DNA from: Ceraceosorus guamensis
Lineage: Eukaryota > Basidiomycota > Exobasidiomycetes > Ceraceosorales > Ceraceosoraceae
Length of the DNA stretch: 58,435 nucleotides
Direction of reading: 5' to 3'
Assembly (NCBI RefSeq): GCF_003144195.1
Contig: NW_020290087.1
Coordinates: 1-58,435 of the forward strand
A program made the translations under genes and the position numbers. The notes below the pieces were generated by a model that was not told the origin of the DNA, ran no database searches, and saw nothing but the letters and a program-made list of their open reading frames with translations. Of this stretch, positions 10,600 to 22,963 are shown piece by piece; position 1 is the first letter of the stretch; each line of letters starts with the position of its first letter.

Positions 10600-13500
10600 A
10601 TGGCAATCTCCAAGAAAGCGGGTGGGAAAAAGGCAGGTGGGGTCAGCAAGCCGCCGCCTTCCAAGGGAGGCGCTTCGAAGGGAGGCGGAGGAGTGGCCAA
10701 GGCGGATTGGAGGGAAGGCTTCAAGAAGCCGCAAGTGGGCGTGAGCGACATGACGCTCCTCTCAAAAGTATCCAACGAAGCCGTCAATGATAATCTGCAC
10801 AAGCGATTTCAAAATGCAGAGATTTACGTGAGCCAGTGGCGGGCGGCATGTATGCGCTTTCGCTTCGCGCCCCTGCTGACACTGTTTGCGCCTCTCAACT
10901 CGCTCCGCGCCGCAGACGTACATTGGCAATGTGCTCATCTCTGTCAATCCTTTCAGAGACCTGGGCATCTACGGCCAAGACACGCTCTCATCCTATCGAG
11001 GCAAAAACAGGTTGGAAATGTCGCCGCACGTGTTTGCCATTGCAGAGTCTGCTTATTACAACATGCAAGCATACAAGGAGAATCAGTGCGTCATCATCAC
11101 CGGAGAGAGCGGCGCTGGAAAGACGGAAGCTGCAAAGCGCATCATGCAGTACATTGCTGCCGTCAGTGCAGAGGGTGCGCGCGATATCCAAGACATCAAG
11201 GAGATGGTGCTGGCTACCAACCCGCTGCTCGAAAGCTTCGGATGCGCAAAAACGCTTAGGAACAACAACTCGAGTAGGCACGTGAGTGACCGCTCTCGCT
11301 CTTATTGGACCAAAGAGTGCGGCCATTCTGACGCGCGAGCGCGCATTCGCAGGGCAAGTTCTTGGAGATCATGCACGACGAGCAAGGCGCACCGACTGGA
11401 GCTTCGATTCGAAACTTTTTGCTCGAAAAGGTGCGTCCTGATGCGGCGGCCGCGCGAATCGAGTGATCTGATTCTTGTCTTCTGCGCCCTTCATCCAGAG
11501 CCGAGTGGTTGGGCAAATCCGAGACGAGCGCAACTTTCACATCTTTTACCAACTGACAAAGGGAGCCAACGACTCTCAGAGGGAATACTTTGGCATTCAA
11601 GGACCCGAAGCGTACGCATATACGAGCAAGTCGAAATGTCTGGACGTGCAGGGCATCAACGATGTGGCCGATTTCAACAGCACCCTAGACGCCATGAACA
11701 CCATCGGACTGACGGGTGAGGAGCAAAATGACATAATCCGCATGCTCGCTTCCATCCTCTGGCTGGGCAATGCCGTCTTCGTGAGTCTCGCCCGCTCGCT
11801 CGCGCGCACACACAAATCCCCTGCTGATCCGTCCGCGCGACCGGCAGAGGGAAAACGCGCAAGGCAATGCGGAAATAAGCGATCCGGGCGTGCCAGACTT
11901 TGTGGCCTACTTGCTGGAGGTGGACTCTGCTGCAGTGACGAAAGCGCTGACGGAAAAGATTGTCGAAACGCAAAGAGGCGTGGGCAGAAGAGGTTCCGTT
12001 TACGAGTCGCCTCTCAACCCCGCACAAGCTGGAGCTGTGCGAGATGCTTTGGCAAAGGCCATCTACAACAATCTTTTCGATTGGCTCGTGGCCAGAATCA
12101 ACACCAGTATGGCCCCTCGTGGTGCAGTGTCCAACATGATTGGCATTCTGGACATGTGAGTGGGCGCGCATGACGTGCAAGCTTTCCCGTCGCAAGCGCC
12201 GCTGATGGAGCTTGCGCGCCCACGCACGCAGCTACGGATTCGAAATCTTCGAGCAAAATTCGTTTGAACAGTTGTGCATGTGAGTATGCAGGAGAGCGCT
12301 CAGCCACACGACTCGCACGGCTCATCCCCCGCGCCTCGCCGTCTGCAGCAACTTTGTCAACGAAAAGCTGCAGCAAATCTTCATCGCACTGGTGCTGCGC
12401 AAGGAGCAAGAGTGAGTGATTGCAGACCGCACTCGCCTTGATTCCGCCCCGGCGCTCATCGCGCTCCCCCACGACAGAGAATACGACGCCGAGCAAATCC
12501 AATGGAAGCCCATTCCATACTTTGACAACGCAATCGTCTGCGAACTGATAGAAGGCGTACGACCAAAGCCAGGAATCTTTGCCACGCTCAACGACGCTGG
12601 TGCGACTGCGCATGCAGACCCCGCTGCAGCAGACAACGCGTTTATGCAAAGAGCAAGCGCGCTCACCTCGAATCCGCGCTTTGAAGCTAGGGGATCTCGC
12701 TTCACCATCAGGCACTACGCTGGAGACGTGAGCTACACGATAGGCGGTCTGGCCGAGAAGAACAGAGATGCTCTTGCCAAGGACATTCTCGACTTGGTCG
12801 ACACATCCAGCAACGGCTTTTTGAGAAATCTCTTCTCTGAGCGCCCTGATCCAAACAGCAAAAAGAGACCGCCTACTGCTGGTGACCGCATCAAGGCTAG
12901 CGCCACCGACCTTGTCGACACTCTCATGAAAGCCGAGCCGCACTATATTCGGACGATCAAGCCAAACGAGACAAAAAGTCCAAAGGATTATGATACAGCT
13001 CGCGTGCTCGAACAAGCCGTCTACCTCGCTCTTGCTGGTAAGTCTCTGCCGCCTAATCTCTTGCAGGCACTCTCCTCCTCATATTCGCACCTCCTCTCCC
13101 CCCCCAGAAAATATTCGCGTCCGTCGCGCAGGGTTTGCATACAGATCCACTTTCGAGAGACTGGTCGAGCGCTTCTACCTGCTGTCGCCTGCCACTTCCT
13201 ATGCCGGCGAGTACACTTGGCAAGGGGACGCGCGGAGTGGTTGCGAGCGCATCCTGACAGACACTGGCATAGCCAACGAGGAATGGCAAATGGGCGTCAC
13301 AAAGGCTTTCATCAAGAGCCCCGAGACGCTATTCGCTCTCGAAAAGATGAGAACAGAGTACTGGAACAACAAGGCTCGCATGATTCAGAGGGCCTTTCGT
13401 AACTACATGAGGTACAAGAACGAGTGTGCGCGGAGGATTCAGCGCGTGTGGCGCACCCAAGCATCGAGACTTGCCCTGGTGCAGCTACGAGATTACGGTC

Positions 13501-15098
13501 ACCAGATGCTCGCGAGCCGAAAGGAGCGCAGACGTTTCAGCCTCATCAGCATGCGTCGATTCACTGGTGATTATCTGGACGTCGGCGGCAGCAGCGCCGA
13601 GGGTGAGATGCTCAAGAGGGCGTCGGGCATGGCGAGCACCGAAGATGTAGCTTTCTCTGCGCGCGTCCATATTCTCGTCTCCCGCCTCGGTCGATCCAGC
13701 AAACCCTCGCCGCGCTTCTTTGTCCTGACGGACAAGGCGGCATACTTTCTCGTCACTCAGCTTGTCAACAAACAGCCGCAAACGACGTGCGAAAGGCGCA
13801 TCGTGCTTGGCAGCATCCAATCCGTTGGGCTTTCCGCTCTTCGCGATGACTGGATCGTATTCAACGTATCCGGCACGCCGGAGCCCGATCCCGTATTTCA
13901 CACGCACTTCAAGACCGAGCTCACCACGCACCTTTTGCAGCGCACCTCGGGTGCCGTCAATGTGATCGTATCGAACGCGCTGGAGCACTCGACGGGCAAG
14001 GACAAGAAAAAGATTGTCAAGTTTCAAAAGGATGAGGCGGTGCAGCGAGAGGATGTGTACAAGAGCTCTACTGTGACGGTCGCTTCAGGAGAGGCACCCA
14101 GCAGTCTGAGCAAGCCACCTGCCAAAAAGAAACCCGGCTTGGTCAGACCGATCACGTCTGGCAAGCTGCTTCGAGCCGGCGGGCCATCGAATGCCAACCG
14201 CGTCGCCAAACCTCGCGCTGTGCCCAGGCCGACACCTACGCCAGCGACGCTTCCCAGCGGCAGGAAAGCGGCGGCGCCAGCTGCACCTGCTGGCATTCCC
14301 ACAACGAACGGCTCCTCGAACAGAGCCGCGGCCCCCAAACGCGCATCGGTTGCTGCTCCACCACCCCCGCCCGCGGTACCAAAGTATCTCGTCCTGTACG
14401 CCTTTGATACGGATCAGGATGGAGAAATGTCGCTCGCAAAGGATGAAGAGGTGGAAGTGACGCAAAAGGAGGAGAATGGTTGGTGGCTGGTCAAGAAGAA
14501 TGGCATCGAGGGCTGGGCTCCTTCAAACTACCTCGAGCTGATCAAGCAAGCTCCCAAGCCGAAAGCTGCCCCGCCTCCGGCGCCGCCGCCGACGAAAAGA
14601 GCGCCACCACCAGCCCCCGCGGCTGCAGGTACGACTTCGTCCGGCTTTGGTGCACCCAAGCCGGTCACGGCTGCTGCCAAACCCGCTTTCGCGAACGGTG
14701 CAGCGGCAGCAGCAGCAGCAGCACCCGCGCCCAAGCCCAAACCCACGACGAGCAATGTGGGAAGCATGAAACGCTCAGAGATGCCAACGGCCATGACGGC
14801 AGATGCGGGCGCAGCGCCAGTAGCAGTGATGCCCGGCATGGGCGCACCCGGAGGATTCGCAGCCGTCTTGGCCAAAAAGAAGGCCGAGGCCGCAGCAGCG
14901 CGAGGTGAAGCGCCTCCAGCTAGTGCAGCCGGCGGTGGTGGTGGCGGCAGCAGCAGCGGCGGCGGCGGCGGCGTCGGAAAAGGTCCACCGCCCGCACCTG
15001 GCGCAAAGCCAGGCAAACCTCCTGCTCCTCCCAAGCCTTCCGCTGCAGGATCCGGTGGTGGTGCGAGGTTGCCGCCGCCTCCGCCTCGCAGGCCGTAA
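10600..15098 (+). CDS. MYO1: Class I myosin with SH3 tail
   Basis: Actin motor of endocytic patches. Nine exons: 10600-10827, 10916-11281, 11353-11430, 11499-11780, 11848-12155, 12232-12279, 12349-12411, 12478-13037, 13108-15098 (3924 nt, 1307 aa). Basic N-terminus ending [16 protein letters not shown]-loop GESGAGKT near residue 139; switch I NNNSSRHGK; switch II DIYGFE; TEDS-site serine in [11 protein letters not shown]. The motor is followed by two IQ-like stretches (about 735-775), a TH1 lipid-binding domain (about 820-950), a Pro/Ala-rich spacer and an SH3 domain ([17 protein letters not shown], about 1065-1125). The end is Ala/Gly/Pro-rich with runs of proline. I see no C-terminal acidic Arp2/3-binding motif of the kind known from yeast Myo3/Myo5. 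Confidence 0.96.
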
Positions 15099-15293
15099 AT
15101 TGTTCAACGACTCGCCGGATTCGCTGCAGCCCTGTAGAAACTTCTCTCTTCCTTTCCCCATTCGCTTTCCATCTTCTAACGATGTACCTGTGCTTACATG
15201 AGCGCGGGCGTGTATGGCGTCACAATTGATCAGATACACACAAAAAGAATCACGTTGGCGCGGATGCGGAGCAATTACAACGCGCGTGCGCGA
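15099..15293. other. Convergent 3' region of MYO1 and GCD1
   Basis: 195 bp separate the two stop codons, so the 3' UTRs probably overlap. No other feature was seen. Confidence 0.5.
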
Positions 15294-17830
15294 TTATAGA
15301 CTAAGTGCAGAGGTCGTTGCGGTCGATCCGCCGCCTGCCGCTCCGACAGTGATCTTTTCGTTTTTTGCCTGCGTATCAGGCAGAACGTGAACGCCGGTGG
15401 CCACATCGCAATCCTTTAGGTTGCACCTGTCTCCAATCGTGGCACCTGGGCAAAGAATGACCGAGTCCAGCTTGACGCTGGCGCGCGCGCGCGCGCGCGC
15501 GGGGCGCATTTTTCGTGTCAGCAGGTGACAATGTGCGCGAGCGCGCCCGTACGCCAGCACAATCCATGCGGCACTCACTTGTCCCCAACTTTGACTCCCT
15601 GCATCAACACGCAGCCCGTCAGCTTTGCGCCCTTGCCGATCGCGCATCCCGGTCCAACGATGCACTTTTTGAGCGCGCAGCGGTCGCCGAGCGTCAGCAA
15701 CGATTGGTGCTTGCTGGAAGAAGAAGCACCCGCAAACGTCTCCGAACCCGCAGCATCCGAAGCGAAACGCGGAGCAAATGGAAGAATGGTGTCTGTTGAG
15801 ACTTGCGCCGAGGGGTTGATTTGCTGCGCTTCGATGAAGTTTGGCTCAAACGTCGAGATGGGCAGCACGAAACCTTGCGGCAAGCTATTGGGTGACGATA
15901 GAGCTTTGAGGAGCTGCGGAAGAAAGGGGGGGCGCGACGAGGCATCGTTGGATCGCTTGCTCAAAAGGAGCTGGCGAGACGGCAGAACACTCACCCAACG
16001 GTTGCACTCCAGAAACGTCGGCACCGTGTTTGCTCTGGCAAAGAATCTGCGCTCCTTTGCTGCAGGTGAAGCTGCTTGCGCGCCATAGTCAGACGGCGCA
16101 TCGAGCCGTTGGATGAGGGCGACGCAGGTGATTGAGGATGCAGCTCTCGATGCAGATCCGTCGCGCTTCGAGCCTCCCGCCGTCGATCGACCGCCGAGCA
16201 CCGATGCAGCATTGGGATGTATCAAAACGCTGCTCTGCTGCAATGCAGTCGACAAGGGATGCAGAGGCTTGGCAGCATCCCCATCGCCAAATTCGTCGTC
16301 TGCGTCTTCTTTCGCGTCTTGCCTCGCATCCGTTCCAGACCTCACAGCCTTGTCCCACAGCCCCCTCTGATAGCCAGCTTTGATCAGCAGAGGCACGACG
16401 TGCTCTCTCAGACTGGTCAGCGCCTTTCTAGCATTGAGCAGCCTCTCCGTTTTTCTCTTGTCCAAGATGTAAATGTGACTGTCCAGCAAGTTGGTGCTCA
16501 CTCTGAGCTTATTGGTTCGCTGCGCGACCGCGCAGCGTAGTGCTAGGCCATCCTCATTATCGGATAAGTGCGAGAGGTGGAGCAAGCGATGAGAAGAGCG
16601 CAAAGAGCCCCACACTGCGTCCGTCGAAGAGCTGAGTGACGAGGCTGGGGATGATAGACAGTGACCCATCTCTTGCTTGAAAGAGTCTGCAGAGTAAGCG
16701 CAAAGGAGCTTTGCTGGGCCTGTTGGAAGGATGTGCGGGAGCAGACGAGCATGATCAGACGGCCGTGCGCTCGCGAGCGCTCTCACCACGCGCGCACTCA
16801 CCCTCCTTTTCTCTCTCCTTGCCCGTGCCATCGCCAGCTCCTGCCTCGTACAGCATGCATGTCAGAGCTGGTTTTGCAATTTGATCCGCATCCTCATCCT
16901 GTGCGATCGATCCGATGCCGGCTTCGATGTGGGCGGCAATGAGGCGAGTGAGGGGTGAATACGGGTTGAGCAGATCGATGGGAAGCACGAGGGGATCAGA
17001 CTGACGAGGGAGGCGTGTGCATCAGCTGATGGCCGAGGGCGCACGCAAGCACGCGCACCAAAATCTCAAACACTAACCTCCACCTTGCCCAACTCAAAAG
17101 CCCACCTGAGCAGCTCTGCAGTTCCGAGCTTTGGAATCCTTCTATAGTCTTTCTCCTTTGCCTCCTCCTCGTCGTCGTCGTGGTCGTCGTCGTCATCATC
17201 ATTATCATCATTCGCCGCATCTGTCTGCAGGGTTGTTGCTGATCCACCCCCAGCCAGCTCCTTTTCATAGGGCCCAAGGGGCAAGAGATGGACTTTAAAG
17301 GTATCGCTAGCGCGTGATGTAGGCAGACCTGGCAGGGAGGAAGCGGCGGCATGGTCCAGCTGACTAGGAGATCGGTCCGGACGCACTTTCAAGCCGTCGA
17401 CGATGTGAATGCCGATGGAGTTGGACTGCGACTGCGACTGCGCTTGCGCTTGCGCTTGCTTCGCTCCAGTGCGAGTATTGTTGGGCTGCAGAGATGCTTG
17501 CTTGGATCGATGAGAGGGGGGCAGGAGGAGCCTGTATGCTTGCAGCGTCTTTGAGATGTCGGCGTGCTCGGCGCACGGAGCAAATAGGATGGCGTAGCGA
17601 CAGTCGGGCAGGGAGGTGAGGATGCTTTGCAGTGCGTACGCCGCTACCGGTCTGTTGGCTAGCGGTAGCAGCGCCTTGCTAAGCGGTCGCAAGCTCGCGC
17701 CTCCGCCTCCGCCTCTGGCCGATGTCGACGCTTCTCCTTGCGCCTGGTCATATGTCGAGTCGCACAGCGGGTACAGTCCCTCACCCGTTCCGCTGAATAG
17801 CACCGGCGTCAACAAGCTTGGCCAGGACAT
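15294..17830 (-). CDS. GCD1: eIF2B gamma subunit
   Basis: Part of the guanine-nucleotide exchange factor that reloads eIF2 with GTP. Exons: 17078-17830, 16802-17000, 15995-16719, 15579-15913, 15294-15477 (2196 nt, 731 aa, longer than yeast or human). The N-terminus has the nucleotidyltransferase-like fold (LSKALLPLANRPVAAYAL, residues 50-70). The C-terminus has the left-handed beta-helix hexapeptides (CALKKCIVGPGCAIGKGAKL, then SVILCPGATIGDRC). The extra length comes from low-complexity inserts, including an acidic Asp/Glu run near residues 210-230 and Gln/Ala/Ser repeats near 125-140. The 81-nt third intron (15914-15994) is in frame and could be retained. The second intron has two usable acceptors in the same frame. 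The last intron ends in an alternating GC run. Confidence 0.93.
15478..15503. repeat. Alternating GC run at an intron acceptor of GCD1
   Basis: On the minus strand the last intron of GCD1 reads an uninterrupted (GC)n of about 22 bases directly before its CAG acceptor. Such alternating purine-pyrimidine DNA can adopt the Z form. Confidence 0.85.
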
Positions 17831-18647
17831 TGCGACGATTCACGATTGCGAGGGCAGGGTAGCGTAGCTTAGCCTGCTTTGCCGTCGCTCTCCTGGTTGT
17901 TGAGGTGCATTCAGGAGTTGCTTGAGCGATTGGACGTTTGATTCTTGATTGTGGTGGGGTTGCGTGATTTGTGGTGCGCGCGTCGTTCGGTTGGATCTTT
18001 TGCGCTTCCCTTGTAAATTGAATCTTGAATTGGAATCAAATCAAGCATGCGAATCTTGAATTCTTTACCACATGCCAACACGTCACGTGATCTCGAACAT
18101 CACGTCTTCTTGATCCTAGCTGATCCCCTTGATCGCTGCTGCTGCTGCTGCTGCTCGTTGCTATCGCTGATGCATGCATGCGCGCGCTCGGTTCATCTCG
18201 GTTGCTCGGACTCGTGACTGTTGTGCCGGGTGGGCGCGCAAAGAGAGTTTGAGTCACGAGCAGCTTTGGTTGGGGCTGAAAGCCGCGATGAGCTTTGCGC
18301 CTATGCTGTATGAGTGTGATGAGTGAGTGAGTGTATGTATAGCTGCTGCTGCATGTGAGCACCTACAGTGCACCCCGCTGCTGCGTGTGACCAAAAAAAG
18401 CCCTCCACTCGCCCCTGCCTGCCCGCCCGCCCGCGCTTCATCCAGAGAGGAGAAGGAAGGCGGCGAGCGAGCGAGCGAGCGCATCATCTGCTTTCTCCAT
18501 CACCAACAACCCCCATCACTCAAACGACTCACCACCACCACCACCACCACCACCACCACCACTGCACCGCCGCGACAAGATTTGCAGCTCGCAACTTTAC
18601 CCAAACACCACCACCACCAACAACAGCAGCAATAGCAGCAGCACATC
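17831..18647. promoter_or_regulatory. Divergent promoter region of GCD1 and TPI1
   Basis: Contains a CTG run (about 18136-18153), ATGCATGC repeats (18170-18182) and, on the TPI1 side, a long pyrimidine/adenine leader with an ACC array (18531-18562). The CA-rich, G-poor leader before the TPI1 start is typical of highly expressed fungal genes. No gene was recognised. Confidence 0.5.
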
Positions 18648-20045
<1,398 letters not shown>

Positions 20046-20943
20046 GCTCTGAAGCCTGCGCAGGCCTCGCGAAATACCGCCGCTGCACCAACCGTTTCTT
20101 CCAAATATGCAGATCAAACGACGCTCACTCGAGACAGCTGTGTAGTGAAGACGGATTGCCAATCACAATCCTGAAGCACCGAATCGAAAATGTTGCTTGC
20201 TGCATGAATACGTCGTGATTCTGATCAGCAAGTCTGCGTCAGATAGCCGCGCCACGCCCAACTCTCCTGGGCTTCATCGCTCGAGCGGACAGGTCACACT
20301 GTGCCCCGCAGTCATCACGGGCTGCGACGGCTACAAGTCGAGGTGTGCGAAGCTGTATGCCTCGGGCGCGCCTGATAGAAAGGTATAGGCGTGTGATGGG
20401 GCAGACACGATCGACTCTCATCAGTCTGCCAGTCACGAGTCAGGCGATGCGTACGTCATATGAGGCGAGCGTCTCGGATTCCGACGCATGAAAAAAAAAA
20501 GCCCCTCGCGAAGCAGCACGTCGTAGGGTTCCCCGCCGTACGTTGCGCGATGCTAGCTGCAAGAGGTTCCTGCGCGCAAAGCACACTCAGCATGAGCGAA
20601 GCCCGCGGCGACGAATGGGGCCGATACGATCGAATAATGAAAATCCGTGAGAATGTTGCCAATATGAATTGCGGTGCCAGAAAGGTACGTCGTCGATGTG
20701 TGTGTGTGTTTCGCATGCGAGAGGTCTGAATTGAGATGTAATAGGAGCGCGTGATACGCGAAGCATAGGTGACGAGGGGGACATGTACAGCTAGCTAGTC
20801 GACGGGAAATCATGGAATGCAAATTTTAGAATGTCGCGATGCCGATGCTGCGCTTTGAAAGAGGGGAGGGAGAGATGTGCGTCGAGCACAATGTAACTGA
20901 ATATCACGTTCCTTTGCAAAAAGGGCTTGCGTCAGAGGACGAT
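20046..20943. other. Intergenic stretch between TPI1 and the zinc-finger gene
   Basis: About 0.9 kb between convergent genes. Short open frames occur on both strands but none has a recognisable product or consistent splice structure. No RNA gene was seen. Confidence 0.4.
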
Positions 20944-22863
20944 CTAGTGCAAACGAAGAAGTGGTGGTTCGTTTTGCGTTTGACCTCGCTGAGTATTCTG
21001 AATGTCTGGCGCGTACGGTGGTGGAAAAGTGCTGCTGGTCTTGTCGGTCTCTAGATAGTTCGGAGTCAACAAGCTGCTTGAGATGCCTAGCGAGGCGGCG
21101 TTGAAGGCTTGAGTCAGCGTAGAGTCGTTGGTGAGCGCAGAGTGACCAGCATCGCTCGAGTGGCGATCCGATTCCTCTTCATTCGGGCCATATCCGTACA
21201 GTCTGGGGCCAGTGTTGAAGACGGGCGTCTGTGGCTCGGTGGAGGGTCTGGAAGACATGTCGGTCGCAAGGGATGGATGACTATCGCTGCTGCCACCTGT
21301 GTAGGCTGGGTCCGGCAGACTACCGCGGTGGCGGTTGATGGGCGTGTGCAAGCCCGCTTCGAGTTGATTCACATCCTGGCCATGTTGCTGAAAGACGTTG
21401 CCAAACTGAGCACCTTGTCCGACTGGCTGCGCATGAGCAGCATCTTGCACGTAATTGTATTGTTGATTGCCAAGCTGAGCAGCTCGATGATAGGAGTGCA
21501 CTTGGCTTCCGAACGTGCCGGACGGCGCTTGCAGGAAAGCGGTGAGCTGATCATGATGTTGATAGCGGGCGCCATTGTCGTCATAAGAATGAAACAGTCC
21601 TTGCTGCTGACCTCCTGGAGTGGCTACGCGGTATCCGTTTGGCGTCGTGTGAGCGTCGGTTGTCAGACCATAGACTCGACCGTCGGAGAGCAGATGTAGG
21701 CCGTTGCTAGCCATGTGCTCTCGAGCGCGCATCGCCGACGGGCTGGCCGCCATCGCATCGACGCTCGACACCGTCGAGTCTCGTCGGTCATCTGGTGTTG
21801 GATGCAAAGCTATGCCCAGTGCCATGTCGCCGCGCGAGTCACTGACAGCGCTGCTCATGCCGACGCTTGCTGGACTCTGCATGGCCCAATTTTTGGTCAC
21901 AGCGGCTGGGTTGAATTGCCTGTGCGTGTTGATGTGCTGCTCAAGCGAAGAAGCTCCATAGGGTACCTGGCCGTAAGCACCGGACCAATTTGAGGGCGAG
22001 AGGACCACTGCAGGGTTGGTCGGCTTGACGGCACTCTGAGTACCTACGACGTGGCGATCCCGGAGAAGTTGCCTTTGTTGAACGGCCTCGGTGGGATGGT
22101 TACGTCGGGTGTGCTTGGTGAGCGTCGTCTTGCGACAGTATGTCTTGCCGCATCCCTAGAGAAAAGCGACTGGGTGTCAGCAGTCGAGCGCTTCTTCGTG
22201 TAGCAGACAGACACTCACCTCGACGAGACACTTGTAGGGTCGACGACCGGTGTGAATGCGGCGATGACGGGCCAGAGAGCTCGAATCGGCACTAGCGGTG
22301 GGGCAGCCGACGGTTCATACTCAGCGCTGCCCCCTCGAGATGGAGACTCGTAGCTCCACTCACAAAGCCTTGTCACAATCTTTGCACTGGTGTGGACGCT
22401 CTCCCGTGTGCACACGCATATGAACCGTCAGGGCGCTGCGTTGTATGAACGTCTTGCCGCATTTCTTCCAAGAGCAGCGGTATGGTCGATAATTTTGATG
22501 AATACGTGTGTGCCTGGCAGACCAAAAAGTTGCACGCAACACGTCAGACGGTGCACGCACGATCGTCCCGCACGGTTCTGAACACGCTCACCTCGCCAGG
22601 TCAGAGCGGCTGTCGTCGAGTAGAAGCAGCTGCTGTGAGCGTGGCGCATCGTCATCGCTTTCAATTCGAACGCACCGAGAAAAGGCTTTGGAGCATCCCT
22701 TGAAGCCGCATTCGAACGGACGCGCCTCGGTTCGATGATCGTCATGCACGAGCTCTGCAAAAGTGCCGAGAATACGGATGACGAATGCACGCGCAAGTTT
22801 AGCATGGCGGCTGCACGCACGTCGGCACATCCGATACTCACCTAGAATGTCCATCGTTGTCAT
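20944..22863 (-). CDS. C2H2 zinc-finger transcription factor with four fingers
   Basis: Exons: 22842-22863, 22676-22754, 22592-22609, 22364-22513, 22219-22291, 20944-22155 (1554 nt, 517 aa). Four tandem C2H2 fingers fill residues 23 to about 140: [12 protein letters not shown]..., [33 protein letters not shown] and [19 protein letters not shown], joined by TGERPH/TGRRPY-type linkers. The fingers are cut by four introns, one flanking an exon of only 18 nt (22592-22609) that encodes SDLAR within finger 1. The remaining 370 aa are Gln/Ser/Asn/His-rich and probably a disordered activation or repression region. An upstream in-frame ATG at 22962 would add 33 aa; the start is not settled. Target genes cannot be inferred. 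Confidence 0.85.
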
Positions 22864-22963
22864 GTGTGGGTTTGAAAGCGTTGAACAGACGAGCAAATTG
22901 ACGTCAAAGCCTTTGGTAGGCTGCGGGTGGAGGGGTGGATGCATCGAGCGACATGAGAACAAG

